A stretch of DNA of 27,181 nucleotides from Silene noctiflora (Eukaryota; Streptophyta; Magnoliopsida; Caryophyllales; Caryophyllaceae): contig VHZZ01005513.1 of the NCBI GenBank assembly GCA_009801015.1, forward strand, positions 44,094 through 71,274. The letters run 5' to 3'. The notes beneath the pieces are model-generated. The model was given only the letters and a program-made list of their open reading frames with translations, made no database searches and was not told the origin of the DNA. Positions 9,467 through 20,524 of the stretch are shown here, in pieces. Position numbers and translations under genes: made by a program. How positions within the stretch are numbered: the first letter of the stretch is position 1; each line of letters starts with the position of its first letter.

Positions 9467-10115
9467 ACACCTAAAAAATGTACTCCGTAGTTATTATCCA
9501 ACGAGCTCACCCTTTTCGACCATCTCTTCTACTATTGCATTCCCTTTCAAATCAATTCCGTTATTCAACAGATTTTCGTCTAATTGTTCTGTTATCGATC
9601 TCACACAAAACCACCACCCAAATCATCAATCCCAACAACCATCACCCAACCGCACCCTTATAAAACCTCGATCACCACCCAGCTAGTCCTAGCACAATAG
9701 ATCCCACCATGATGGGTCTAATGACCCTACCAAACCGATCTGACCTGAATAGTAAAACTCGACCTGAATTAGAATATCATATGCAATATCAGAAGGATAG
9801 AAGGACTCACTTGACTTTTGAATGTCCTGAGCAATGTTGAAGTAAAAGAAAAGATATGACGCTAAGAAAATCGAACATGTAGCCAAACACGATCAGCTTA
9901 TAAATATTTTCGCAAAATTACACGGGACACTTCTCGCCAGACTGATGCACACTCGACTTTTCCAACCTCACTTGAATAAAAACAGAAAATATGTCAGCAG
10001 TGAAGCTTGTAGCAACCATTTTCATTTCAAGTCCTAGCAGAGGCGGATTAGTAGTGCAGTCACTTGGGATAAAAAAACTAGTCAAAAAAGTTACGGAGTA
10101 CACTCCTTAAGGTAT
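9467..10115. mobile_element. Candidate TIR element carrying gene-like fragments
   Basis: The left end acacctaaaaaatGTACTCCGTA (9467-9489) and the right end in reverse complement ataccttaaggagtGTACTCCGTA (10115-10092) share a perfect 10-base core and partial outer similarity. Collinearity with the duplicate block A, lost near 9170, resumes at 10118, as expected if this DNA was inserted. Two minus-strand open frames (9689-9886 and 9918-10103) look protein-like but were not recognised. No target duplicate was confirmed. Confidence 0.4.
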
Positions 10116-10117
10116 AC

Positions 10118-10750
10118 CATATTTTTCATGCTTTGGGGGCAACACTTGGTAGCCCCTACTAGCTTTTCTTCGCTCATCCATTGGAGCCTGGAAAACGAAC
10201 CACAATCGCAGTTGAGCTTGATAGATGCACACGATTAGTAATTGCCGGATGAACCTTGCTTACGAGGCTGTACACAATTTCTTCAACTTTCTGTCGCAGT
10301 TGAGCATTGCACTTGTACTGTCAACCACCAGAATGATCTGCCACAAAGAATCAACACGATACCTTACAATCTATATAAGCTTTAAAAGTAAGGGTTTTTT
10401 TGGAATAAAAGTAATTATTAAAATTGGGTAATACAGCTCAAAATAAGGGAAAAATGGAGATCGGTGGTAAGTGGCAGTAGTGGATGATGGAAAGAGGTGG
10501 GTGACATTCTCTTTATAAAGAGGTAACTATTACCCTCTCATCCTCCCTTCCACCTTCGGCTCCCACTACTCTCCTACATTTTCTAGTTCATTTGAGCTTT
10601 ATTACCTTAGTAATTTCCGCCCATTCCAAGCAAGACTTAGGGGTCGCTTCAGATGGAAGTAATTAATATGGGGCAGGTGGATAACTCTTTCCGCATAAAG
10701 AGATAATTATAGCCTTATTTTCCTCATCTCCACCTTCCACCAGCACCACT
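10118..10750 (-). repeat. PIG-U 3' end, block B of the duplication
   Basis: Partner of 3625-4366. Contains the 3' flank, the true last exon (10260-10337) and part of the last intron of PIG-U. A GGGGC/GCCCC stem-loop in the 3' flank (10135-10156) is kept in both copies. Confidence 0.8.
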
Positions 10751-13700
10751 CTTTTCCATTTTCTAGTTCATTTGAGCTCTAATATCCTAAGCGAGCCCTT
10801 AAAGATGAATTATCCCGCCCCAAAGACAAGCACTAACTATGGATAGCCAACAAAGGGAATAGAATACCCAAAACAACACAAAAACCTCCCCAAATACCAA
10901 TTACCTCCTATGGACTACTTATCAGGTACAACTGTACAAGTACCCAACTCTAAGTACCTAAAACATTATTCATACACGCTCCTTATAGTAGAAATTGAAG
11001 GCAGGACTGGCAGACTGTTCAAAGTTCAGAGTGTTTTGGATGCTCTATTTTAACGTCATTTGGCTAAGTCATGTAATTGTTACTCTCCATGTCCCACAGG
11101 GTTCTTTATGTTTGTTCAAAACTACCCCTCACAAAAAACAGTAAACAAAACAACCTAATGAGACTGGGTGAATAATATTTGTTAATTTCTCTTCATTTTG
11201 GTATATGTCGGATTGGTTTTAGGGGTCAAGTCCAACTTGGGTTTGCGCCATGTAAATCAAGATTCACTTAGACCTGGCAAATCAGTCACTCGATTCGTTT
11301 CAGATTGAGTTAAATCGAATCAATGTCATCGGGTCAACCTTAGTTACGATGCCATCGGGTCAGATTGATTTAGCATTCTTTATATTTTCATTACTGATAT
11401 AATAACTCAAAAGTATCATTGAAAACTCAAACTGGGAGTGTTTTTACGAAGAAAAAAATGAGTCTTCTTTTTATTCTTCTCAATAGGTTCCATAAGAATC
11501 AGATCAAATATATTCAAGATGGGATATCTTTCAAGTGTGTCATATTTGGTTCAATATTGATTCTATTTGGGTTGAATCGGATATTGGTACAACCTAGGTT
11601 ACTCATATCGGGTATTTGATAAAATATCAATTCGATAGGATATCAATTCAACTATGGACATTTTGGATTCAGGTTTACTTTGCAGGGTCTAGTTTCACTA
11701 GGTCTAAGCACAAGTAGCCAAGTGCATATTTACACTTACTCATGAACAGCGCCAATAATTCAGTGAACAGGCAGCTCATAACTCAACTTTGAACAAAAAC
11801 ATACAAAATGGGCCAATGAACACTTATTCATGAACAGCGCCAATAATTTACTGAAAACCATCATGTGGACGGCACAAGCAGTGAAACAAAATGGGCCAAT
11901 GGACTATTCAACAGTCAACACCTAACCTTAAAAACAGTTCTATAATGGAAAAAGGAATAAAAAAACACCTCATCCCACTCAATATCACACGTAGAAACAA
12001 ACCTGGAGCGCGGCATAAGCTATCGCAGTTGCAAAGTAAAAGTTTGCATTTCCAGTACCCTGTCAAAACAGGGAATAAAAAGTGATTGAACAAAATTAGT
12101 ATATTACTCTCATCGAAGTGGCTGCAAACAAATGTGACAAGCATATGCATACCCTCCATATCCAGAGATTGTGCATAACGGGACTGAGGAGATTCACGCC
12201 AACAAATCCGCAGAAGAGAACAAAGGAGAAATGCATTTCTGCAAGACAAGTAAAAACTTAAAACTAAACAGAAGTCCATTTCATACGTAGAATACATATT
12301 TTAGATTAACATCGACTTGCCTGCCAATTGATTAATGAACAAACCCAGCAAACCTAGACACAGAGCAGAATCTGCAACCTAAACAAAGAAAAAAAAAAGT
12401 ACTTTAGAGGACATAATATTATACTGGCTTAAAGCCTTAAACAGAAGTAGCCTCAGCAAGGCTACACGCTCCCTGCTCGCTATATCAAGTTATGTTCAAT
12501 AAAGGGTGTGATTTTTAGACCATGTTGAGGGTATTACCCATGGTGGTCTACTGCTGGCAGCTCAAGCATAACCCATAAGCTTTAGATATGATGCTCTTAT
12601 ATGAAAGACCAACCTATTAAACCTAATATCAGGAATACACAAGGATTTAGGTTGGTCTCATATGTGTGACTGTCTCATCCAAGCATAATACCATACTCCA
12701 TGCATTGATAAAGAACACGAAGACACATAATATGATTGCATAGAGATGAGGAACTTGAGATATAAAAATTACATCTCATAGACACAGGGTGAAGTTTTTT
12801 TCAACAATGAAAATTTTTCTGAGGACTTTGTTTTCTACTATAACATTTGAACAGCCTACCCATAAGTCCATAACTACAATATGAATCATCTATCTAGTTG
12901 TTACTTCATCGAAACAATTTTATAAAAAGGTAGTAAAAAATCTTGTCACTCAACGATCTTTCCTGCTCTATAAGGGACACAGTGACAAGTACCAACCTAA
13001 AATCCAGAGGTATGAAAACAGCTGCACAGTAACAAGTAACACCCGTAATTAGATCCCATTGAGCTGAAGAGCTGATCTCTATTTTGATGGAGTGATGGAG
13101 AACTATAGTTTTTAATGTGTGAACTGAAAACTACGAGCTGACAATGCCGCCTAATGCAACCATACTCAAAAGCATGTGTTCCTTATATGAGAACCTTTTC
13201 ACTGCTAACAATCGATCCAGTCCACTAACTATCCATATTGTGTATCCGTGGTATAAAAAGTTACAAATCTGGACCTTCAAGTTGAATGGAGCATTCAAGC
13301 CTAAGCTATTGATATGGCCAAAGAGTGTCATATCAACATCAAGATAACACAAAATTTAATGAATTGTTAAAGGCACACTGACTGCATTAACAAAGAAAGG
13401 TAAATTTGCATACATCCAACCCCCCTTGCTCTACCCTTAGCAGGAGGGCACTGCGGTTAGTTGTTGTGGGAGACAGACTGACATCATGTCACACCAATAT
13501 GGGAACCTGTCTATACAACTAAGACTTTGAAAAAACATACAAGCTTCAAAAATAGAACACTCACAGAAGGATAAGTCTTGAGCATCGAACATATTGCAAC
13601 ATAAACAAAAGCGAGGAAACATGGCCGATGTTTCAGCCGTATAGCCAATGGCAATATCATGAAGATAATGTTTATATGGATGACCAGCAGGAAAAAGTTT

Positions 13701-16700
13701 CTGAAAAATTCAAAAACTTCTGCAAAGAAGTACCTAAAATTTGAACATTGGACATATAATCAGGCTAGTGATCATTCATGAGCTGGACTAATAAATTGCA
13801 TAACAGTTCAAATATTTCACTCACCAAAATACACCTATATTAGGAGACAAATCCTCCACAGTCAAAATAAATCCATAGGTCCTGCGGAAAGAGAGATCAT
13901 CAGATACGATATGCTACAAGAACATTTTGTTTGTGATAGATCTGTATCAGGTATGAAAGACTATCAAATAGACACGCAAAGCCAAGGACACTTGTCAAAT
14001 ACTCACATGGTAAACTTGAGAATGTTAATTCACACTAAAGTGAAATGTTGCTCGGGTCTACCATATCATCCCCCTTACTACTAAGAAATAAAAAATTTCT
14101 TAGTTTTCCCACCAAAATGCATTAACCTCAATAACGAAACAAAGTGAAACTTTTTTTCATTAAACTATTATCTTTTCCTTAAAATATTATCTTATAATTA
14201 AACTCTAATATTTTAATTAAATTCAAAATTATGATTTTTTTTTCATTATAATAAAATAAAATTGGTATTAAACTATAGACTATATAAGTTGCTAAACTTT
14301 TCATAATGCAATAATTATTACTTCGTACTTTAGAGAATAACTTGACACATACTATTAGGTTTGTGACAAAAATAATTGGAGAAAATATTTAAAATGAAAT
14401 CCGTGGTTTTATGGTAAAAAAAAACTATTTTCAGAAAAATGCACATTTCATAACTTTACACAATTCTCTTTGATTAGTTTTCATTTTATTTTATTTTTGT
14501 TTCATATCAAAATACAATGAAATGAAATATTAAATATTGATGAGATGCCGATTTAAAATGTATAAATAATACCCTAAAAAAAAAAAAATTCTATATATAT
14601 ACCGCGCATGCATTGCGCGGGATCTATTCTAGTTCTTAATACACTGATAAATACGTTTATTTTCGTAGAAATTTGATATTAACATTGAAGTGATTGAACA
14701 AAAGATAGTAACATTCATATGCCCATTTTCAGATATCATCACTATTAAACCCATCAGCAACAAACATTTTGAAAGTTTTTTTTACAATGATGTAAAATAT
14801 CCTGCCAATTCATGTCTGATCAGGCAGTGTCTGAAACCAGAACTTGTCCCAATGAGCTTCAACCACCACATTAAGCTAATTTCATAACACTACTGATTTT
14901 TTACTATGTATAAAGATTGTATATGTCATCTGAACTGAAGTGCTTGGAAATGGAGACAACGGCACACGACAAAAACAACAATACCACAGTGCTTCAAGGG
15001 CTCGCAGAGGCTGGTGAGGGAAGGTATGAGTGTACGCAACATTATCCCTATCCCTATGTCAATAAAGAGGCTGCCTCCCGATGACCCATAATAAGAAGTG
15101 CTCTGAGAATTGCATTGTTGTTGATTCGCAGTTCAAAGAAGCACAACCAATTTAGTGAGCTAACCTTTATTCCACCATAATCCATAACAAATAATTGTAA
15201 TTCTTTAGCTCCATTTGAAATGGAAAAGACACAATGCCATGGCATATTATACAGCTAAACAACCAGAATAATTTACATACTGATGGAAACAAAGAACCAT
15301 GGGAGTAGATCAAAATGAAGAAATAATGGAAGCACTTAACAACCTCGGAAAGAAATACCTTTTAAACATCTCTCTTATGCCACCATCCTGTCTAACAGAG
15401 ATTACACAAAGAACCAGAACATAGAATGACCAAGCTGATGTCCACAACAGGAACATTAGCACAGGTCTCCATGAAAAAGGTGACGCTGCAATATCAGGAT
15501 TACTATGCTTGGAGCCAGTATCGGCAGAACACTCTGCTGCCTTACACGAACTCTTGAGCAACAATAATTTCTTCGATGGGGCATCTGGACCATAGCCGAT
15601 CAAAAGAGACAGCTGCAACAAAAGTACCCGTTTGATTACAGAAAATACTTCATAAGCTTCACCATATTCTTTTCCATTTGACAATAGACAGTTCAACCAT
15701 ATTCTTCTACCTTTATATTATTGTTTTTGCTGAACATATAATTTTGTAAATGATTAAAGGTTTATTGATTACAAATGTAAATATTTTAGTATCATAATCC
15801 TCCCTCCTAAAATATGAAATTGCAACATTTGCTTTTGGCACAAATATTAAGGTTGTGAGAGGGAGGTAAGTTAACCTAAAAAGTAATTTCATACAAGTAA
15901 TACACACAAAAACATGACTAAAAAACAAATGTAACAATTTCCACTGAATATGGCAGATAACGAAAATGTTGGAATTCCACATGATAGGAGGGAGTAATTT
16001 TATTCTTTCTGGCTAAAAGCTGAAGTTGACTTGTCAACGAGAAGAACACTATGAAGCAGAAGTAAACACAAAACAGGGAAGATGGGACATTTTAGCGATT
16101 AGCTAAAAAAGAGATGAGGACTGTGTTAGAGAAAGGGAGAGTACTGGTATGATAAGAACTGCAGGGTAAAGTGAGATATGAGTCGCAAGAACCCATCCAA
16201 TTGCTGCCAGGGGTATTAATCCTGCATTAGTTTAACCAAGATATTCAAAAGCACATCAAACTCCTAGAAAAGTATCGTGCATCATCATATTGAGTGTAAT
16301 TATACACATACACACTGCTGATAACAGCCTCGACGAATATAAAAGAAACAAACTTTAGCAGATTTCCTACAATTCCAGATTGCCAGGAAGGTGATGAGAT
16401 GAGAAGATGGGAAATAGATCTAACCCATAAGGAAAACTAAACAGACTCGAAAATATTCACAAAACAGATAGTCATTGTTACTTTGGAACTCCACTTTCGT
16501 TGACTGCCATGCATGACAAGTCTAACCCACCAGTCCGACAACAAAATGACTCTTCTACACTACATTTTAGGCCGCAAAAGACCGACTTTTTTTCACAAAA
16601 TAGCTGTGTCTAACACTCTATCACCATATCGTGACCGACACTTGCAAATGTGGCAACCAAGCCCAGGTAACATAGCAGCTAGTAATACAACCGGGCAAAC

Positions 16701-18769
16701 GATAGAGTAGCACGAGACAGTGACCATCAGAATAGTATATTAGGTAAGACAATGCTTTTAGTAACTGTTATATACTCATAGGCCTTACTTGGCAACCATT
16801 TATTCAATCAAGAAGACATTGAGATCCCTGAATGACTAGCAAATTATGACAGGAAAAGATTATACTAGGCCAAAAACGGCAAGTCCAACAGAACTTATAT
16901 AGCAGTGCTGCCTCGTGTCTTACGTTTGCATGCTCCATAAATTGACAAAATCACAAGAAAGTTTTCGACAGGAGATGTAGATGATCCCACGCATGTAATT
17001 ATTGTTAAAGGGTTCCAAAGGTAAACCAGAGCAGCAATATCCCCAGATGAGTAAACTCCTGAAATAAAACAAAAAATGGTTGTTTAGCTCAGTGAGAACA
17101 ACAGTCAGTGCACAAAACAAAGAGAGTAAACATGTTTGCTTGCAGTTATATATGGGACCATTAACTTTAACATAAGCACGGATACGTACATTTTATATCG
17201 CCAGACACAGTACAATAGAAGAGAAAAGAAACAGAGCATATACACACTCGATGATTACAGCAGGTAACTCATGGAACAAGCTTCTGTTATATAAGGGCAA
17301 AGAAAACGCCGTACAAGGAAAATATACAACTCAGTTCCATTCATTAGTTTCCTCAAACCCAGGGATGTCAGGATATGGGAACTTAATCACTTCCCTACAC
17401 AAGAAGCTTATAAAGCAACTCACAACAAAGAAACCGCTCATAACAAGCAGGTCTCCAAGTTAAAGCTTAAAAAGACAGTACCTCTTTTTTGTATTTTAAG
17501 TTAGACGACATACAATTTCGGAGAGATAGATAGATTTGTCACAGGAGACTTATCTTTATAGGATAATAAGCTTACCCAAGGTTTTCAATGCTTCATCACA
17601 CCCTAATGATTTTAAACTCTGACCATATGCTGATTGAAGCCTCTGACCAGTTGCTTGAAGAAACAATGCAGCAGCAAAATCTGCAACCACAAATAGCAAA
17701 CTATATCCAAGTGTTGATATCGAGTTTGACAAGTCCCTTTTTCTAATAAGAAATTTACTTTAGTCAGTTCAGTTACGCTAATTTCAATGTAGTTCAATTC
17801 AACACACAATTCGTTACTCCCAGAATCTTTTACCTATAATGTCAACTCATACCAATTTAATTTTGATTTAGATACCGGATGCATTATAGATTGCAAATGG
17901 TGTACATAGTTTACAAAAGGTATTCAGTCTGTTCGTCAAAATTAAGTTCAGTTCAGGGAAGCTAAATTCAGCTGAAAAACAGATCATGTTGTCTCCTTAA
18001 GAAACCAAGACGGTAGCAACATTAAGTTCAGTTCAGGTAAGCGAAATTCAGCTGACAAACAGATCATGCTGTCTCCTTAAGGTATTCAGTTATTCGTCAA
18101 AGACGGCACGCACAGATAGGAAACCTAGAAATGAAGATCCAGTGTATTGAGTATACCTGCACAAAATGTGGCCAGGGATCCCGTTTCTTCGCGATTGCAC
18201 CAAATAATGAACAAATTAGTAACTAATACCACAAATCCGAGAGCAAAAAGGCACATGAATGAATCAAAATATGTGATGGTACCTTGGAAGAGTCAAAGGA
18301 CCGAGCAGCGATAGTAGCAACGGAGAGCCGTGATACATAGACCCTACAAAACATGAATTCGAATTCTTTTACTAATTCCGTCTCGATCATTTGTTTACCC
18401 TTTATATTGATTTTAAATGAAAGTAAAGAAAGGAGTGGTGACCTGCATAAGGAGAGATAGATGCATTGTTCTTCAACCAGTAACCCTCCGCCACTGAATT
18501 AAAAATACAAAAAACAGTGGCAATTAAACAATCTAGTTTTAAACTCGTGCAAATTATTTGAAAAGAGCGAAAGGGAGATTACAGCGGCGGAGCGAAGTGA
18601 GGGGAGTGGACAGCTCAGGACGAGAAGCCAATTGAGTAAGATTGTTTGGGAAGAAATAAATAAGAGTGAGTCTGAATATTATTGATGCAATTCCCCATTT
18701 CCAGAATGATATATTGTTTACTGATACCGCCATTGATGACTTCATTTCTTCTTCTTCTACTTCTTTCAT
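10260..18769 (-). CDS. PIGU: PIG-U, GPI transamidase subunit (14 coding exons)
   Basis: Subunit of the ER membrane complex that attaches GPI anchors to proteins. Minus-strand exons, with phases that join: 18769-18583, 18493-18443, 18343-18283, 18186-18157, 17700-17576, 17058-16924, 16221-16145, 15612-15359, 13881-13825, 13733-13565, 12378-12321, 12238-12153, 12059-12003, 10337-10260. The total of 1425 nt gives 474 residues, near plant homologues and a little above the human protein. Family motifs in order: RPELSTPLTSLRRLAEGYWL (exons 1-2), ISPYAGSMYHGSPLLLSLLG, SSGDIAALVYLWNP, ATHISLYPAVLIIP, GYGPDAPSKK, TYGFILTVEDLSPNIGVFWY, FFAEVFEFFRNFF (the elongase-like region described for PIG-U), LLSPVMHNLWIWRGTGNANF. 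Many hydrophobic segments fit a multi-pass protein. Met1 was chosen as first in frame; Met9 or Met13 could also start. Intron 11 is GC-AG. The last exon ends in KKLCTAS, which is less conserved. Confidence 0.95.
11269..11691. mobile_element. Non-autonomous hAT element in the last PIG-U intron
   Basis: Termini TAGACCTGGCAAA (left) and TAGACCCTGCAAA (right, reverse complement) match at 11 of 13. They are flanked by 8-bp duplicates gattcact (11261-11268) and gtttcact (11692-11699), 7 of 8 identical. The 423-bp interior has no transposase. Its insertion helps explain the 1.7-kb size of intron 13. Confidence 0.75.
11733..11908. repeat. Diverged tandem duplication (two units of about 88 bp) in PIG-U intron 13
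   Basis: Unit 1 from 11733 and unit 2 from 11821 share 'catgaacagcgccaataatt' near their starts and 'aaaatgggccaatg(a/g)ac' at their ends. It is intronic with no evident function. Confidence 0.6.
12239..12320 (-). other. GC-AG intron of PIG-U (intron 11)
   Basis: The exon 11 boundary reads TTGGCAG|gcaagtc and the acceptor reads cttgcag|AAATGC. Only this GC donor keeps the phase that joins LFINQLA to the following MHFSFVLFCG with a glutamate across the junction. The CAG|gcaagt context is the strong consensus typical of genuine GC donors. Confidence 0.8.
12379..13564 (-). other. PIG-U intron 10
   Basis: 1186-bp intron between exons 10 and 11 (TCT|gtgagt ... gtttag|GTTG). It includes a short inverted repeat (about 12598-12615 with 12648-12664, agaccaacct / aggttggtct). 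The open frames within it are chance; no domain was seen. Confidence 0.6.
14069..14632 (+). mobile_element. Non-autonomous Helitron in PIG-U intron 8 (564 bp)
   Basis: Starts TCCCCCTTACTACTAAG after an A and ends CTAG before a T. A perfect hairpin ccgcgc-atgcatt-gcgcgg (14602-14620) lies 8 bases before CTAG, the standard Helitron 3' arrangement. AT-rich interior with no Rep/helicase. Same 5' end family as the element at 9190. It lies antisense to the host gene. Confidence 0.85.
15800..15994. mobile_element. Stowaway-like MITE in PIG-U intron 7
   Basis: Ends CTCCCTCCTA (15800-15809) and, in reverse complement, CTCCCTCCTA (15994-15985), followed on the right by TA (15995-15996). On the left a TA lies two bases out (15795-15796). 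CTCCCTCC termini with TA targets are typical of Tc1/mariner Stowaway MITEs. About 195 bp, no coding. Confidence 0.65.
17941..18081. repeat. Tandem duplication (two units of about 60 bp) in PIG-U intron 4
   Basis: 'attaagttcagttcagg(g/t)aagc' to 'cagatcatg(t/c)tgtctccttaag' occurs at 17941-18001 and again at about 18023-18081, with few differences. Flanking phrases 'ggtattcag...ttcgtcaaa' are also repeated on either side. It is intronic. Confidence 0.7.
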
Positions 18770-19059
18770 AATCTAGTTATTAATTTGGGAAAATGGGCAA
18801 GTTTGAATGGGAGTTGAGAGTGCAATCGGGTTCTTAATTTGGAGGCTGATTAAAAACAACCCAACTTGGGTTTGTAGGAGCGTTTGGTAAGGAGTCTTCG
18901 TAATGAATAATTAGTTATAAATTCGTTTTGCGGTTTTATTAATAATTAGTTATGAAGATTTTCATTACGTTTTATTTTATGTTTTACATTACGCTTTTAT
19001 TAGCGCTATAGTATAAGCTTTAAGCACTTCTAAATATTTCAAGCCTTTGGATACTCTTG
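18770..19059. other. Upstream region of PIG-U
   Basis: Presumed promoter and 5'UTR of PIG-U. No TATA box at a convincing distance was recognised. Contains repeated 'aataattagttat' and 'ttcattacg' phrases. The first dispersed-repeat similarity starts near 19060. Confidence 0.4.
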
Positions 19060-20045
19060 TTGATCTATGATTGGATTCTGTTTTTTAATCTTTCGGTTGT
19101 TAGTAATCGATTTTCTTTTCGTTGCTTTATCTTCCTCTTTAATTATGTTTTATTAATTTCATAGTTATTGTCCTTTCAATTAATATGAGTAGCTAATTTC
19201 CTTTTAATCTAGAGTTGAAAGAGGGGGCGATGAATATTGATTAGGGGTTAATAATTCGTTCAATTACTACCTCGATTATCGCTTAATTATTGTTTTCAAT
19301 ATAATTGATTAATTATTGATTAGGGTTAATTGATTAGTCTAGCAAATTAGGATTATTGTCAAACGAATTAAGTCTAATTAAGAAAGACTTACAATAGTTG
19401 GTAGAACAAACTTAATCGTAGCGACCGCATGTAAAGTTACTAATCTAAAGGTGCATTAATTCGACTGAGCTTGTAGCCTTAGGTAGTTCGTCTATGTTTA
19501 TTAATTGACTCTAAATCCTCCTAAATAACATTCGTCGTGAACCTAAGACCCTAGACTCGTTTAATATATATTTGTATTCATTTAGGGGGCGTCGTTTGAT
19601 TCAAAAGACCGAAAAGGATTGGAATGGAATGGGATACCACAAGGGAATGGATTTAGAACCTCATACATGTTAATTCATGTTTGGTTCACTCTAAAATTGT
19701 ACACGGGAAATGAACTTTGAAAGTTGGAAGGAATATGTGTATAAGAGTCAAAGGGAATAGGGTGGAATTAGAATCATAATTTTAACTTCATTCCAAACTG
19801 CCAAACTAAACACTAGAATGGATCAAATTCATTCTATTCCAACTCCCCCAACCAAACACCCCTTTAATTTACATTCACCATTAGTTATAATCAAAATCAA
19901 AGTTTAATGACTCAATAGTTTAAAATTTGTTCATCTATAATAAATAATTTGATTCTCATCTCCTTGTGGTTTGATCCCTTATTTCATTATCTACCTTAGT
20001 TAGTGCTCATAGGGTACTTTAGAATAGGGATACGATTTAGCTTTG
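19060..20045 (+). repeat. Dispersed LTR-like repeat, copy B
   Basis: Partner of 4440-5360 in the same orientation, interrupted by the MITE at 19585-19863. Its right end, with 'gtgctcatagggtactttagaatagggatac', reads like plant LTR text, but no PBS, polypurine tract or coding domain was found. It lies directly upstream of PIG-U. Confidence 0.55.
19585..19863. mobile_element. PIF/Harbinger (Tourist-like) MITE nested in the LTR-like repeat
   Basis: The left end GGGGGCGTCGTTTGATT and the right end in reverse complement AGGGGTGTTTGGTTGGG are similar inverted termini. The 3-base target TTA flanks both sides (19582-19584 and 19864-19866), as in Harbinger elements. The interior has an imperfect palindromic feel (ggaatggaatgg / ccattctattcc). 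The homologous point in repeat copy A (about 5210-5270) has no insertion. Confidence 0.7.
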
Positions 20046-20520
20046 GCGTTAACGGTTTCGGAAAAAAAACGACATCCAATCATTGTGAGGAGCACCGCGT
20101 TGGCTTGGCGAGAAGATGTAATACCCAAACCTCCAACCACCTTCAATTTTTTAGTGGTTACCTAAGAAATTAAATGTATTTTTTAGAGTTTTCATCACCA
20201 TGAGAATAATCTATTTGATTTCAATCAATCGAATCATAAATGGACCTTGGAATTTCGGCAGTTTGCATACCGTAGTTAGCGAGGGTGGAAAGGGTAGACC
20301 GGAGAAGGGTGACGCGGCCTGCCCTAGACAAATGCTTAGTGCTCCATCCTGCAAGTCGTCAATTAACCTTTACTTCAAAATGCTCAAAGTTTTTTTTTTG
20401 TGACCTGACACAAGTCATCGATTGCTCCTATCTCGAATGAAGTGCTTATGAAGTCCTGACATTCCTCTTGAACTGACGTAAGAAGGCACACAACTTAAAA
20501 ACACTTACTTCGTATATTCT
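20046..20520. other. Intergenic DNA without recognised features
   Basis: No domain-bearing frame and no clear repeat boundaries on either strand. Confidence 0.4.
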
Positions 20521-20524
20521 TAAG

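Noticed and set aside
11908..12297. 129-codon minus-strand ORF as a separate gene
   Set aside because: It overlaps PIG-U exons 12 and 13 in another frame and crosses their splice sites. The PIG-U frame gives the recognised protein.
13131..13352. Minus-strand ORF inside PIG-U intron 10 as an exon
   Set aside because: It has no PIG-U similarity. Exons 10 and 11 join in phase without it.
15310..15696. Stand-alone 128-residue minus-strand gene
   Set aside because: Its body is PIG-U exon 8 (15359-15612); the ends are intron readthrough beyond clear splice sites.
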